A DNA stretch of 64,000 nt from Thermococcus sp. MV5. GTDB taxonomy: Archaea > Methanobacteriota_B > Thermococci > Thermococcales > Thermococcaceae. The notes under the pieces were generated by a model. It was not told the DNA's origin. It was given only the letters and a program-made list of their open reading frames with translations, and searched no databases. The stretch spans positions 124,001-188,000 of the forward strand of contig NZ_SNUE01000003.1 in assembly GCF_012027425.1 (NCBI RefSeq). The letters run 5' to 3'. Shown here in pieces: positions 1-12,675 of this stretch; within the stretch, counting starts at the first letter, position 1, and every line of letters starts with the position of its first letter. A program made the translations under genes and the position numbers.

Positions 1-447
1 GGCAAAGCTGTGAATTTAAGTCCTGCTAAGGCAATAGCCAAATACTTTAAAAATAAACTTGGTAACGGTTTAGTTCTTGCACCAGACAAGGGTGCACTAG
101 AAAGAGCAAAGGCTGTTGCGGATATTTTAAGTTTGGACTTCAGTTATTTTGAAAAGAAACGCATATCCCCAACGGAAGTGCAAATGACACCTGTGGATGT
201 AGACGTTAAAGGTAAGAACGTGCTTATAGTAGATGATATTATAAGCACTGGCGGAACCATGATAAAAGCTGCAAATATTCTCAGAAACATGGGAGCAGGT
301 AAAATATTTGTTGTTGCCACACATGGAGTTTTTGCAGAGGGGGCCATTGAAAGAGTAAGCGCTGCTGTTGATGAACTTGCCGTTATAAACACAATTCCTA
401 CACCAGTCTCGAAAATAAGCATTGTTGAAGACATTTTGGGGCTTTAA
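1..447 (+). CDS. prs: Ribose-phosphate diphosphokinase (PRPP synthetase), C-terminal part
   Basis: Makes PRPP from ribose 5-phosphate and ATP for nucleotide, NAD and histidine synthesis in the cytoplasm. The reading frame is open to the first base of the window, so the N-terminal half lies outside; the GTG at position 10 is internal, not a start. The visible 148 or so residues contain the PRPP-binding signature [12 protein letters not shown] near residues 75-86 of the visible part, preceded by a short segment (KRISPTEV) that matches the flexible loop region of the family. The protein ends ILGL with no extra tail. The rRNA operon follows on the same strand after about 600 bases. The family call is firm; full length and start cannot be judged. 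Confidence 0.95.
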   Translation, partial: GKAVNLSPAKAIAKYFKNKLGNGLVLAPDKGALERAKAVADILSLDFSYFEKKRISPTEVQMTPVDVDVKGKNVLIVDDIISTGGTMIKAANILRNMGAGKIFVVATHGVFAEGAIERVSAAVDELAVINTIPTPVSKISIVEDILGL

Positions 448-459
448 CTTTTTAATTTT

Positions 460-492
460 GAAGTTTCAACTTTAGATTTCAGGTTGAACTTC
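460..492 (+). terminator. Hairpin after prs
   Basis: GAAGTTTCAAC (460-470) pairs with GTTGAACTTC (483-492), leaving one bulged T and a 12-base loop. It starts 13 bases after the prs stop codon. A role in 3'-end formation or mRNA stability is inference; archaeal termination usually relies on T-runs, and only a short T-rich run (around 449-458) lies just before the stem. Confidence 0.35.
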
Positions 493-766
493 TTATGAGA
501 GCATAATCTAGCTTTAGTATATTTTGTGGTCCAATAGTACTGCTGGTCTGCGCTGATACTTCTCGACACTTCAGATAAGGATTAAGATTTTCCTCACACT
601 GTTAGCGCCAATAACTATGTTCATTCAACCTAAAGTGGCTAATTCTATTAACACCATTTGCATGGTTGCAGTGGCTAAAGTTGCAAAAAATTTTACATTT
701 ATTTGTTGAAAAGTGAAGATTTTTTGGAGTGTCTTTAACAGTCTCTTTTTTAAAGATCTCTCCACT

Positions 767-785
767 GAAAGGTTTTGCAAAAATT
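767..785 (+). promoter_or_regulatory. Candidate rRNA operon promoter (BRE/TATA-like)
   Basis: GAAAGGTTTTGCAAAAATT resembles a BRE (GAAAG) followed by a weak A/T-rich TATA-like element. It lies about 25 bases upstream of the point where the sequence turns GC-rich (around 797-805), which would place the transcription start there. Position and spacing are the only support; no strong canonical TATATA is present. Confidence 0.4.
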
Positions 786-969
786 TTTCATTGTGGGGGT
801 CTCGGACTATAGGGTGGAGCGCCCGAATGAGGGTGCCCAAAGCCCAGGCATAAAACGGCGGCGTCGAGGGGAGTGGGTGCAAAGCACCCAACAATGAACC
901 CCGCCCTCCAGCCTTGGGCACAGCAAAGTGCGCTCCCAAGGAAACCCGAAAGGGGACCCCTTGGGGGTA

Positions 970-1009
970 AGGCAGGCCCAACACCCCGACCAAACCCCGG
1001 ATGGGTTTT
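970..1009 (+). other. Pre-16S processing stem, left arm with BHB half-site
   Basis: Bases 970-987 pair perfectly with 2573-2590, and 995-1008 pair perfectly with 2552-2565. Between the two helices lies a bulge-helix-bulge: AAA bulge at 992-994, a four-position helix 988-991 against 2566-2569 (two G-C pairs, one G·U, one A·C mismatch), and a TAA bulge at 2570-2572. Archaeal splicing endonuclease cuts such bulges after the second base, predicting pre-16S ends near 994 and 2571. The pairing is seen; the cleavage is family knowledge. Confidence 0.85.
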
Positions 1010-1058
1010 ATGGTACTCCCTTCAAAAGGGAGTCCCACCGGCCGTACTCCTAATAGCA

Positions 1059-2543
<1,485 letters not shown>

Positions 2544-2551
2544 ATCGCCGG

Positions 2552-2590
2552 AAACCCATCCGGGGGGCTTAAGGGGTGTTGGGCCTGCCT
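2552..2590 (+). other. Pre-16S processing stem, right arm with BHB half-site
   Basis: Complement of the left arm at 970-1009. It carries the TAA bulge (2570-2572) and GGCT (2566-2569), the other half of the BHB helix. It ends only five bases before the tRNA-Ala, so 16S release and tRNA 5' processing act on neighbouring positions. Confidence 0.85.
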
Positions 2591-2595
2591 GAAGT

Positions 2596-2672
2596 GGGCC
2601 GGTAGCTCAGCCTGGGAGAGCGCCGGCTTTGCAAGCCGGAGGCCCCGGGTTCAAATCCCGGCCGGTCCACCA
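2596..2672 (+). tRNA. tRNA-Ala (anticodon TGC)
   Basis: A 77-base cloverleaf in the 16S-23S spacer with encoded 3' CCA. The acceptor stem GGGCCGG pairs with CCGGTCC and contains the G3·U70 wobble pair that identifies alanine tRNA. The anticodon stem CCGGC/GCCGG encloses TTTGCAA, anticodon TGC at 2630-2632. The T arm holds GGTTCAAATCC. There is no intron. This is the standard spacer tRNA of euryarchaeal rRNA operons. Confidence 0.98.
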
Positions 2673-2742
2673 CGAAGAGGTGCACATCCCGAGCAAAGCT
2701 CGGGGTGGAAGGGTCCTAGGCCCCGAAATAGGGGTCACGATG

Positions 2743-2774
2743 AGGACCGTGCATAGGCAGATTTGGCCCAAAAA

Positions 2775-2784
<10 letters not shown>
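2743..2784 (+). other. Pre-23S processing stem, left arm with BHB half-site
   Basis: Bases 2743-2768 are perfectly complementary to 5848-5873 (26 bp). Directly inside lies a textbook BHB: central helix CAAA 2769-2772 with TTTG 5841-5844, AAA bulge 2773-2775, ATA bulge 5845-5847, then a second helix 2776-2784 with 5832-5840 (one G·U pair). Cutting after the second bulge base predicts pre-23S ends at 2775 and 5846. Confidence 0.9.
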
Positions 2785-5831
<3,047 letters not shown>

Positions 5832-5846
<15 letters not shown>

Positions 5847-5873
5847 AGGCCAAATCTGCCTATGCACGGTCCT
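5832..5873 (+). other. Pre-23S processing stem, right arm with BHB half-site
   Basis: Complement of 2743-2784, carrying the TTTG central-helix strand (5841-5844) and the ATA bulge (5845-5847). The 86 bases that follow, up to the next gene, contain T-rich tracts near 5880 and 5902 but no clear terminator hairpin. Confidence 0.88.
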
Positions 5874-5959
5874 TGTAACTTTAATCTCTTCTGAGTGCGT
5901 GTTTTAGTTTAACGATAATTTCAAAAAATCTAAGTCATGATTATTTCTTGGGTGAAAAA

Positions 5960-6466
5960 ATGAAATTGCTGATTTTAGACCTAGATGGTACTTTGTGGGA
6001 TCACTATGATGCATCCAGGTTGGTTCCTCCATTTGAAGTCAATGGGAATGAATTAATTGATTCTTATGGAAATAAATTGAGACTTTTTGAGGGGGTTGTA
6101 GAGTTTTTAAGATGGGCAAAAGGTAGATTTCTCTTGAGTATTGCAAGCTGGAATGTAGAAGAATTGGTTCGACCTATCCTTGAAGAGTTTGGTATTTGGC
6201 ATTATTTTGTTTTTCCTAAAATTGAAAATCATCCAAATAAAGCCGACATGATGCTTAGGACTCTCGAACAACTTCAAACTATTGGATATAAAATAGATGA
6301 AGTAATCTATGTTGATGATAGAACTCTTCATTTAGAAGAGGTTAAAAAGGCAATTCCAGAGATAAGGTTTGTTCATATGTGGAAAGATGTAAAAAACTTT
6401 GAAGAACTTAAATTTTACCTTATAGAAAGAGGCTGGGGTGAGGAAAGTGGAACTTTTGATAGTTAG
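5960..6466 (+). CDS. MDP-1-type HAD phosphatase
   Basis: A 168-residue protein of the haloacid dehalogenase superfamily, magnesium-dependent phosphatase-1 group. The start is the ATG at 5960, five bases after GGTGA; an upstream in-frame TTG has no support. Motif I is LDLDGTLW at residues 5-12, with Asp nucleophile and acid/base Asp two residues apart, and motif IV is YVDDR near residue 118. A conserved Ser (IASWN, near residue 61) and a Lys near 90 complete the active site. The small cap matches MDP-1, whose physiological substrate (possibly sugar-phosphate adducts on protein) is uncertain. It overlaps the next gene by about 20 bases, implying translational coupling with the DUF366 protein. 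Confidence 0.85.
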   Translation: MKLLILDLDGTLWDHYDASRLVPPFEVNGNELIDSYGNKLRLFEGVVEFLRWAKGRFLLSIASWNVEELVRPILEEFGIWHYFVFPKIENHPNKADMMLRTLEQLQTIGYKIDEVIYVDDRTLHLEEVKKAIPEIRFVHMWKDVKNFEELKFYLIERGWGEESGTFDS

Positions 6467-7013
6467 GGGTAAGAGGATTGATTATGATGGCTCTGCCATA
6501 AAAAGTCACTGGGCATACAGGAACTTTGGAGTTCTAGGGAATTCAATAGTCATTTTCAGAGGAAGATGTAACGTCAAAGTTGAAGAGATGATAGATATTG
6601 AGGATCTCCGTCAGAAAAAGGAGATAAAAAGTGATGACATGGTTCATTATATAATAGAGGTGTTTGAGGTTCCAAATGTTTTCTTAGCGTCAGTCCTCCA
6701 AAAACTCTTTATAGTAAAGCTCTGTGAAGTTTTGGAAGCATACGGAATACGAACTTCCAGACGTGGCGATGACATTTATGTTAATGAGAAAAAACTTAGC
6801 ATCTCCATTGCTACAATCTCTCCGGTGAGTATTAAAGTTCATATAGGGATAAATGTGGAGGCAAAAGGAATACCCGAAGAAGTTAGCGCAATAGGTCTAA
6901 AAGAACTTGGAATAGTTGATGTTGACAGATTTATGGAAGTGAGTGGAAAAGCACTGGTAGAAGAATTCTTAAAGGCTAAAAAGGATAGCCTAAAAGTTAG
7001 ATGGGCTGAATAG
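6447..7013 (+). CDS. DUF366 family protein
   Basis: About 188 residues, matching the archaeal DUF366 family, for which a Pyrococcus crystal structure exists but no function is established; the fold has been likened to biotin/lipoate ligases, which I cannot verify here. I prefer the GTG at 6447 because GGGGTGAGG sits just upstream; an in-frame GTG at 6438 would add three residues. Visible features are an N-terminal segment rich in basic and aromatic residues (KSHWAYRNFG near 25) and a cluster SRRGDDIYV near 105. There is no signal peptide or membrane segment. The reading frame overlaps the MDP-1 phosphatase gene, so the two are probably made together and may act on the same metabolite. Confidence 0.8.
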   Translation: MELLIVRGKRIDYDGSAIKSHWAYRNFGVLGNSIVIFRGRCNVKVEEMIDIEDLRQKKEIKSDDMVHYIIEVFEVPNVFLASVLQKLFIVKLCEVLEAYGIRTSRRGDDIYVNEKKLSISIATISPVSIKVHIGINVEAKGIPEEVSAIGLKELGIVDVDRFMEVSGKALVEEFLKAKKDSLKVRWAE

Positions 7014-7631
7014 CTAAAGGATACTCCCAATTAGTATCCCCACAATTGGTACAGAGAGGTTATCATCTACAAATCGTTGATATTCGGCAAATGTAAGGAT
7101 AATACTCCATAAAAACTTTGAGCACCAAGAAACACTCTGAAGGAAAAAGAAGGCTATTAAAAGGCTTGAGAAAAAGTATCCTACACTACCACTCCAGTGT
7201 TTCTTTAGATTTACATTATACCCTCTTTTTCTGAAATAGTAAAATCTTATGATTCCAGTAACCCCATCACTTATTGCCATAACCAAAAGAAGTGCTGTTG
7301 CATATTGTCTTGGGAGGAAAAATGCAACTATTGCTGCAGAGAATGCAAAAAACACCTCCCCATAATTCTTATCTATTTGATACCACTGGAGCCTTCCATT
7401 TTTTATGTGTAAATACAATTGGGCAATCCCAAAAAGAAGTGCTGCTAAAGAGAATACTTCCTTAGGAATCTCTTCGAAATAGTATAGGAGTGTTGCAGGC
7501 ACAATGCTGAAGTGAATTATTTTTCTGTTTACCCAGGCATACTCTTTGCCTAGGTACTTTGTTATGGATATTGCACTCAAAATGGAGAGGGCTGCGAAAA
7601 ATACTGCCGTTGCCATGTTCATTTCTATCAT
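7014..7631 (-). CDS. SEC59/VTE5-like polyprenol or phytol kinase family membrane protein
   Basis: A 205-residue integral membrane protein with about six or seven hydrophobic helices. It carries the signature of the CTP-dependent dolichol kinase/phosphatidate cytidylyltransferase superfamily: RKIIHF near residue 36, SDGVTGIIRF near 119, KKHWSGSVGYF near 140, and a terminal DNLSVPIVG. The family phosphorylates lipid alcohols or activates lipid phosphates with CTP; the expected role here is isoprenoid recycling for archaeal lipids or glycan carriers, which is inference. The gene is convergent with DUF366 (adjacent stops) and divergent from lysS. No clear ribosome binding site precedes the chosen ATG, so the start may lie at a later Met. 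Confidence 0.7.
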   Translation of the reverse strand: MIEMNMATAVFFAALSILSAISITKYLGKEYAWVNRKIIHFSIVPATLLYYFEEIPKEVFSLAALLFGIAQLYLHIKNGRLQWYQIDKNYGEVFFAFSAAIVAFFLPRQYATALLLVMAISDGVTGIIRFYYFRKRGYNVNLKKHWSGSVGYFFSSLLIAFFFLQSVSWCSKFLWSIILTFAEYQRFVDDNLSVPIVGILIGSIL

Positions 7632-7738
7632 CCGTTAATAGGGGGTCAAGATATTTAAACTTTGTTTGTCCTCCTGTTTGAAAATGCAGAGCCAAAACTT
7701 AAAAATGATTTTTGTGACTCTACCTTGGGGGATGAAAA

Positions 7739-9319
7739 ATGGTTCATTGGGCTGATTATATGGCTGAGAAAATTATTCGAGAAAAGGGGGATAAAGAGTT
7801 CTATGTAGTTGAGAGTGGAATTACTCCCAGTGGTTATGTTCACATAGGGAACTTTAGGGAGCTTTTTACCACTTACATAGTAGGTCACGCTTTAGAAGAC
7901 AGGGGGAAGAAGGTTAGGCATATTCATATGTGGGATGATTATGATAGGTTCAGAAAAGTCCCGAAAAATGTTCCCAAGGAATGGCAAGAGTATCTCACAA
8001 TGCCTGTAAGTGAAGTTCCTGATCCTTGGGGATGCCATGAGAGTTATGCTGATCACTTTAGAGAGCTCTTTGAAGAAGAAGTGGAAAAGTTGGGCATTGC
8101 TGTGGATTTCCTAAGGGCGAGCGAACTTTACAAAAGTGGAGAATATGCTAATGATGTGAGGATAGCCCTTGAAAAGAGGGACAAGATTATGGAAATCCTA
8201 AATAGGTTTAGAGACATGGCAAAACAACCTCATTTGCCTGAAGATTGGCAACCAGTTCAAATCTATTGTCCTAGCTGTCGCAAAGAGGCTCAGTTTGTCG
8301 AATGGAATGGTGAATGGGAGATAAGGTATAGATGCATACACTGTGAAAGCGAGGGCGTTACAGACATCAGAGACGGGAATGTTAAGCTCAGATGGAGAGT
8401 AGACTGGCCTATGAGATGGGCTCACTTTAATGTGGATTTTGAACCAGCTGGAAAAGATCACCTAGCAGCAGGTTCGGGATATGAGACGGGTATTGAAATA
8501 ATAAAGGCAGTTTATGGAAAGGAACCTCCGATGCCGCTCATGTATGAGTTTGTAGGTATAAAAGGCCAAAAAGGTAAGATGAGTGGATCCAAGGGGAACG
8601 TTATATTGCTGAGTGACCTTTATGAAGTTCTCGAACCTGGAGTAATAAGGTTCCTCTATGCGAGACATAGGCCGAACAAGGAGATAAAAATTGATCTCGA
8701 ATTAGGCCTATTAAACCTTTATGATGAATTTGATAAAGTTGAGAGGCTGTATTTTGGAGTGGAAGAGGCTAAAAATCCTGAAGAAGGGGAAGAGCTTAAG
8801 AGGACTTACGAACTTTCAATGCCCTCTATTCCAGAGCGATTAATAGCGCAAGCACCTTTTAGGTTCCTTGTAGTGCTAGTGCAGATGCCTCATTTGGGCG
8901 ATGATAAAATAATAAATGTGCTAAAGGAGCAGGGCCATATTCCAACTGACCTAGAAAAAGAAGATCTAGAGAGAATAAAATTGAGGATAAAGCTTGCTAA
9001 AAACTGGGTAGAGAAATATGCTCCCGAAGGAGTTAAATTTGAACTTCAAGAAAAACTGCCCATAGTAGAGATGAGTGAGGACATCAAAGAAGCTCTGGAA
9101 GAACTAGCAGAGTGGATTGAAAGAAAAGAAAGATTTACAGTCGATGAGTTAAATACAGTTATCTTCGATGCTGCTAAAAAACGAGGAATTCCAAGTAAAA
9201 AATACTTTAAAGTTCTTTATAGTTTGTTTATAGGTAAAGAAAGGGGTCCAAGACTAGCTCCATTCTTGGCCTCATTGGACAGGGAATTTGTCATTAAGAG
9301 GCTTAGACTCGAGTCTTAG
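7739..9319 (+). CDS. lysS: Lysyl-tRNA synthetase, class I
   Basis: Charges tRNA-Lys. At 526 residues it is the archaeal class I enzyme, unrelated to the class II LysRS of most bacteria and eukaryotes. The HIGH-type motif HIGN is at residues 35-38 after GITPSGYV, and KMSGS is near 280. A zinc finger (CPSC ... CIHC) lies near residues 177-202, as in P. horikoshii LysRS. The C-terminal third is the helical anticodon-binding cage. The ATG at 7739 follows GGGGATGA. It diverges from the SEC59-like gene and converges closely with the methyltransferase gene (four bases between stops). Confidence 0.97.
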   Translation: MVHWADYMAEKIIREKGDKEFYVVESGITPSGYVHIGNFRELFTTYIVGHALEDRGKKVRHIHMWDDYDRFRKVPKNVPKEWQEYLTMPVSEVPDPWGCHESYADHFRELFEEEVEKLGIAVDFLRASELYKSGEYANDVRIALEKRDKIMEILNRFRDMAKQPHLPEDWQPVQIYCPSCRKEAQFVEWNGEWEIRYRCIHCESEGVTDIRDGNVKLRWRVDWPMRWAHFNVDFEPAGKDHLAAGSGYETGIEIIKAVYGKEPPMPLMYEFVGIKGQKGKMSGSKGNVILLSDLYEVLEPGVIRFLYARHRPNKEIKIDLELGLLNLYDEFDKVERLYFGVEEAKNPEEGEELKRTYELSMPSIPERLIAQAPFRFLVVLVQMPHLGDDKIINVLKEQGHIPTDLEKEDLERIKLRIKLAKNWVEKYAPEGVKFELQEKLPIVEMSEDIKEALEELAEWIERKERFTVDELNTVIFDAAKKRGIPSKKYFKVLYSLFIGKERGPRLAPFLASLDREFVIKRLRLES

Positions 9320-9323
9320 TTTC

Positions 9324-10010
9324 TTATTTTTTCTTATAGATATTTAGATATGAAAGTTCATTAAGTTTAATGGTCTCTATTGGAGTGAAATACATTCTTG
9401 CAAGTAGATCTACAGTTGTACTCCCCCAAATAACAAATCTGACTCGAAAAGTGATTTCATCACTTTTGTATTCTATCAAGGCAGTTTTCTCTTCTTTATC
9501 TATTGTTACTTTATTAATCCAATATTTTTCTCCTATGACAGTTCCCATCCGGATTCTAGGGAGTAGCTCTCTCATATCTATAAAGTTTATTAAAAAGAGA
9601 CCTTCCTTTTTAAGGATCCTCCTTACTTCTTTGAAGACCTTATTTAGTTCTCTTGGTAAAAAATGTGTTGTTGTGTTTCCGAGAAATATTACATAGTCAA
9701 AGGTATTGTCTTTAAAGGGAAGATTCATAGCATCCCCAATAAGGAATTCGACTTTGGAGTTCTTTTCATTCCCATAAGCCCTAGCTTTATCTATCATCTT
9801 TTCACTGATATCTACTCCAATTACATCGAATCCATACTCTTCAAGAAGAAATGAAAATCCTCCAACTCCGCAAGCCAAATCTAAAACTTTTCCTTTCTTT
9901 TTCATGAATTTGAGTAAGTAGGGCTCGAGTTCTTCTATTCTCTTTTGATATTCTTTTGAGTAAATATCAGTATATGCCCTAAATGCCTGATAGTATTCTT
10001 CAAATCCCAT
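9324..10010 (-). CDS. Class I SAM-dependent methyltransferase
   Basis: A 228-residue Rossmann-fold methyltransferase. The SAM-binding motif I VLDLACGVGGFSF lies near residues 42-54, the acidic motif II GVDIS near 64-68, GDAMNLPF near 92-99, and motif IV FDYVIFLGN near 104-112. Substrate is unknown; nothing ties it to a modification pathway. No Shine-Dalgarno precedes the ATG. Instead an A/T-rich TATA-like element (10028-10040, minus strand) is centred about 24 bases upstream of the start codon, so the mRNA may be leaderless. The neighbour upstream, an IorB paralogue, diverges from it. Confidence 0.85.
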   Translation of the reverse strand: MGFEEYYQAFRAYTDIYSKEYQKRIEELEPYLLKFMKKKGKVLDLACGVGGFSFLLEEYGFDVIGVDISEKMIDKARAYGNEKNSKVEFLIGDAMNLPFKDNTFDYVIFLGNTTTHFLPRELNKVFKEVRRILKKEGLFLINFIDMRELLPRIRMGTVIGEKYWINKVTIDKEEKTALIEYKSDEITFRVRFVIWGSTTVDLLARMYFTPIETIKLNELSYLNIYKKK

Positions 10011-10096
10011 GAGAATAGATGGGGTATCTAATAAATAAACCTTCTCTTGAGCGCCAGATTTTTAACCCCTCTCTCTTAATATTCTCGGTGACAGGC

Positions 10097-10678
10097 ATGG
10101 AGTTCAATTTAATCATAACCGGTGTTGGTGGTCAAGGAGGGCTTACACTCTCAAGAATCATTGGAAATGCCGCAATGAAAGAGGGTTATAATGTCAGAAT
10201 TGGTGAAACTCTTGGAATGAGCCAGCGGTATGGAAGCGTGCTTAGCTATCTTCGTTTTGGAGAAGAGGTTTATTCTCCTCTAATTGAAGAAGGAGATGCT
10301 GATTTAATGCTGGCTCTCGAACCTGCGGAGGCCTTAAGAAATGCTCGCTTTTTGAGTGGAAAAAGCTATGCAATAGTTAATGCATATCCTATTCACACAG
10401 CCACCACGTTGGTCGGGAAAGAGGAATATCCAGATCTGGATGACATCCAGAAGGCCTTAAAAAGAATATGTGCTGTTGAAATGATGAATTTCCAAAAGGA
10501 GGCGGATAAAATTAATCCACGAACCCTTGGGGTTTTAATGCTTGGTTATGCTTACGGTAGAGGTCTGGTACCACTAAGGAAAGAGAGCATTATAGAGGGT
10601 ATTAAAGAAACATTAAAGTCTAAGCTGTGGGGGACCAACATTCTAGCCTTAGAAAGGGGTATTGAACTGGCCAGATAA
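10097..10678 (+). CDS. Indolepyruvate:ferredoxin oxidoreductase beta subunit-like protein (stand-alone paralogue)
   Basis: A 193-residue protein of the IorB/pyruvate oxidoreductase gamma-type family. The ATG at 10097 follows GGTGACAGG; the longer frame upstream is not supported. The N terminus [17 protein letters not shown] and the GMSQRYGSVLSYLRFG segment near residue 46 match the IorB encoded at 26563-27171 almost position by position. Unlike that copy, no iorA gene is adjacent; the next gene is a DtxR-type regulator on the same strand. It may partner with an IorA or another 2-oxoacid oxidoreductase alpha chain elsewhere. The central part (residues 95-150) diverges more, suggesting a different substrate or partner. 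Confidence 0.85.
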   Translation: MEFNLIITGVGGQGGLTLSRIIGNAAMKEGYNVRIGETLGMSQRYGSVLSYLRFGEEVYSPLIEEGDADLMLALEPAEALRNARFLSGKSYAIVNAYPIHTATTLVGKEEYPDLDDIQKALKRICAVEMMNFQKEADKINPRTLGVLMLGYAYGRGLVPLRKESIIEGIKETLKSKLWGTNILALERGIELAR

Positions 10679-10749
10679 TTTTTCCATTATTCTTTGGAAA
10701 ACCAAAAAGCACTTAAATTATTTAGGTTACTCTAACATAGGTGAGGTGC

Positions 10750-11175
10750 GTGGAGATAAGTAAAAGGGAAGAGGAGTACTTGGAGACTATGTATATTCTT
10801 CAAAAGAATAAGGGGATAATTAGAGTAAAAGATATCTCAAAAAAGCTCGGAGTAAGGCCTCCGAGTGTTGTTGATGCACTCAAAAAGCTTAATGAGAAAG
10901 GATTTATTGAGTATGAAAAATATGATAGGATTTTACTAACTGAGAAAGGGGTAGAAATTGCAAAATCTACTTATCAAAAGCATCTGCTTTTAATGAAATT
11001 CTTTACCGAAATCCTTGGGATTCCTCCTGAGATAGCGGAAGAAGATGCATGTCAGTTTGAACATTATGTGCATGAGATAACAGCTGAGAGGATGAAAGAA
11101 TTTGCCAAGTACATACAGGACCACTGTCCTTATGTGCTTAAACAATTTCTAAAAGGGTCCAAAGAAAAAAGTTGA
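10750..11175 (+). CDS. DtxR family metal-dependent transcription regulator
   Basis: About 141 residues. An N-terminal winged helix-turn-helix (residues 8-65, with ISKKLGVRPPSVVDALKKL as the reading helix region) is followed by the DtxR dimerisation and metal-binding domain. Candidate ligands are in EEDACQFEHYVHE near residue 100, which has the Cys-x-x-Glu-His arrangement of iron-type DtxR rather than the Glu of MntR. The C-terminal SH3-like domain is absent, as in most archaeal members. The GTG at 10750 is preferred because GGTGA lies five bases before it; the GTG at 10741 overlaps that site. It likely represses metal uptake genes when metal is plentiful. No target is obvious among its neighbours. 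Confidence 0.88.
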   Translation: MEISKREEEYLETMYILQKNKGIIRVKDISKKLGVRPPSVVDALKKLNEKGFIEYEKYDRILLTEKGVEIAKSTYQKHLLLMKFFTEILGIPPEIAEEDACQFEHYVHEITAERMKEFAKYIQDHCPYVLKQFLKGSKEKS

Positions 11176-11204
11176 GAAAAGTTCTTTTCTCAAATTTTAG
11201 AGGG

Positions 11205-12542
11205 TCAGAAGACCCCTCCCAAGTATGCAAAGTATCCTATGAAGATCAAGGTTAATATGTACATGAGTGGGTGTATTTCTTTTCCACGGCCGCTGAAGAG
11301 CTTAAGTATAGTGTAGCTTATGAAGCCCATTCCTATTCCATCTGCAATTGAGTAAGTGTAAGGTATGGTTATGAGTACTAGGAACGCTGGAATAGCTTCA
11401 CTTGCGTCGTCAAAGTCTACTCCTCGTATTGCACTTAGCATGTAGTAACCCACTATAACAAGAGCTGGTGCTGTTGCGAATGCAGGAATAGCTTGGGCAA
11501 GTGGAGCTATGAACAATCCTACTGCTAGGAACAAAAGACCTGTGACGAGGGCTGTCATTCCTGTTCTTCCACCTTCTTCTATACCAGCCGCACTTTCTAT
11601 ATATGTAGTAACCGTTGAAGTGCCAAGTAACGCTCCAAAAGTTGTACCTATTGCATCAGTTAAGAGGACTTTTTCAGCATCTGGAACCTTCCCTTCCTTT
11701 GTTAGAAAACCCGCTTTGGCACTTAATCCTGTGACTGTTCCAAGCGTGTCGAAGAAATCTACCATAAAGAAGGCAAATACTACTCCAATAGCCCCCACAT
11801 TGAGAAGCCCCTGGAGGTCAAGCTTTAAGAAGGTGTAGCTTATGTTTGGTGTTGAAAAGATATGATCTGGCCAAGGTGCAGCACCAGTTATCCATCCAAG
11901 TATACTAGTGGTGATGATTGAGATCAACAAAGCTCCTTTAATCCTAAGGGTGATAAGGACTCCCGCAAGGAATAGTCCAAAGAAGAATAGTATTATGGGT
12001 TTCGTGGCAAGTGCAGATACGTTAAAGCCGGTGAACTTTAAGACACCACTTTCATCAACAAAGGCCGTTAACAGACCAACATCGTTGAGACCTATAAACG
12101 TCAAGAAAAGACCTATACCTGCTCCAACAGCATACTTCTGACTCAGGGGAATTGCATGTATTATGGCACTTCTTACTTTTGTGACACTTAGTACTATGAA
12201 AAGTATACCTTCAACGAAAACAGCTGCGAGGGCAACTCTCCAATCGTAACCCATCCCAATAACAACGCTGTATGCGAAATAAGCGTTAAGGCCCATTCCT
12301 GGAGCTAATGCAAAAGGCTTCTTTGCATAGAGTCCCATTATTATTGTGGATATTCCTGCTGCTAATGCTGTAACAGCTACAAGTGAGTTAAATGCCTCCT
12401 TACCTATTGCATCACTCAATATAGCTGGGTTTACAAAGAGTATGTATGCCATAGTCATAAACGTTGTAATACCGGCGAGCACTTCGGTTTTCATATTTGT
12501 TCTATGCTCCGTGAACTCAAAATACTCCTCGAACCACGACAT
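11205..12542 (-). CDS. NCS2/AzgA-type purine permease
   Basis: A 445-residue polytopic transporter with 12-14 hydrophobic segments, importing adenine, guanine or hypoxanthine by family knowledge. Diagnostic segments are FEFTEHRTNMKTEVLAG at the N terminus, PGMGLNAYFAY near 90 and ESAAGIEEGGRTGMTAL near 310, typical of the AzgA branch rather than UraA/xanthine permeases. The start is the ATG at 12542, preceded by GAGGTGA; the longer open frame upstream is not used. It diverges from malic enzyme across a 133-base region holding a pair of direct repeats and overlapping promoters. Together with the phosphoribosyltransferase at 56.2 kb and the nucleoside ABC transporter at 60-64 kb it forms a purine salvage set. 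Confidence 0.92.
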   Translation of the reverse strand: MSWFEEYFEFTEHRTNMKTEVLAGITTFMTMAYILFVNPAILSDAIGKEAFNSLVAVTALAAGISTIIMGLYAKKPFALAPGMGLNAYFAYSVVIGMGYDWRVALAAVFVEGILFIVLSVTKVRSAIIHAIPLSQKYAVGAGIGLFLTFIGLNDVGLLTAFVDESGVLKFTGFNVSALATKPIILFFFGLFLAGVLITLRIKGALLISIITTSILGWITGAAPWPDHIFSTPNISYTFLKLDLQGLLNVGAIGVVFAFFMVDFFDTLGTVTGLSAKAGFLTKEGKVPDAEKVLLTDAIGTTFGALLGTSTVTTYIESAAGIEEGGRTGMTALVTGLLFLAVGLFIAPLAQAIPAFATAPALVIVGYYMLSAIRGVDFDDASEAIPAFLVLITIPYTYSIADGIGMGFISYTILKLFSGRGKEIHPLMYILTLIFIGYFAYLGGVF

Positions 12543-12561
12543 TTCGCTCACCTCTATTGAT

Positions 12562-12622
12562 ACAAAAATGTTAAAATAACAAGGATATTTAAATATTTTT
12601 GGACACAAATATGTTAAACTAA
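12562..12622. promoter_or_regulatory. Divergent promoter region with direct repeats (purine permease / malic enzyme)
   Basis: Two 18-base direct repeats that match at 16 positions, ACAAAAATGTTAAAATAA (12562-12579) and ACAAATATGTTAAACTAA (12605-12622), start 43 bases apart, about four helical turns. Between them lies an A/T box GATATTTAAATATTTTT (12584-12600) suited as TATA for the permease on the minus strand. A second A/T box, AATATAAATATTTATAAAG (12626-12644), fits the malic enzyme promoter. The repeats are seen; binding of a regulator is inference. Confidence 0.5.
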
Positions 12623-12675
12623 AGAAATATAAATATTTATAAAGAGCATGCAAGACAAGGAAGGGGTTGTTGTAG

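Larger units (their letters stand above)
493..1058 (+). other. rRNA operon upstream region and pre-16S leader
   Basis: This gene-free stretch changes character near 790. Before that it is AT-rich like ordinary intergenic DNA. From about 795 to 1058 it is GC-rich like the rRNA and full of short complementary segments, for example GTGCCCAAAGCCC near 832 facing GCCTTGGGCAC near 911. This fits a structured, transcribed leader that carries the left arm of the 16S processing stem. The ORFs that cross it are on both strands, overlap the rRNA and look spurious. No separate small RNA family was recognised in it. Confidence 0.6.

Noticed and set aside
795-970. GC-rich pre-16S leader considered as an SRP or RNase P RNA gene
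   Set aside because: The SRP helix 8 motif and the conserved RNase P segments are absent; it is better explained as transcribed leader.
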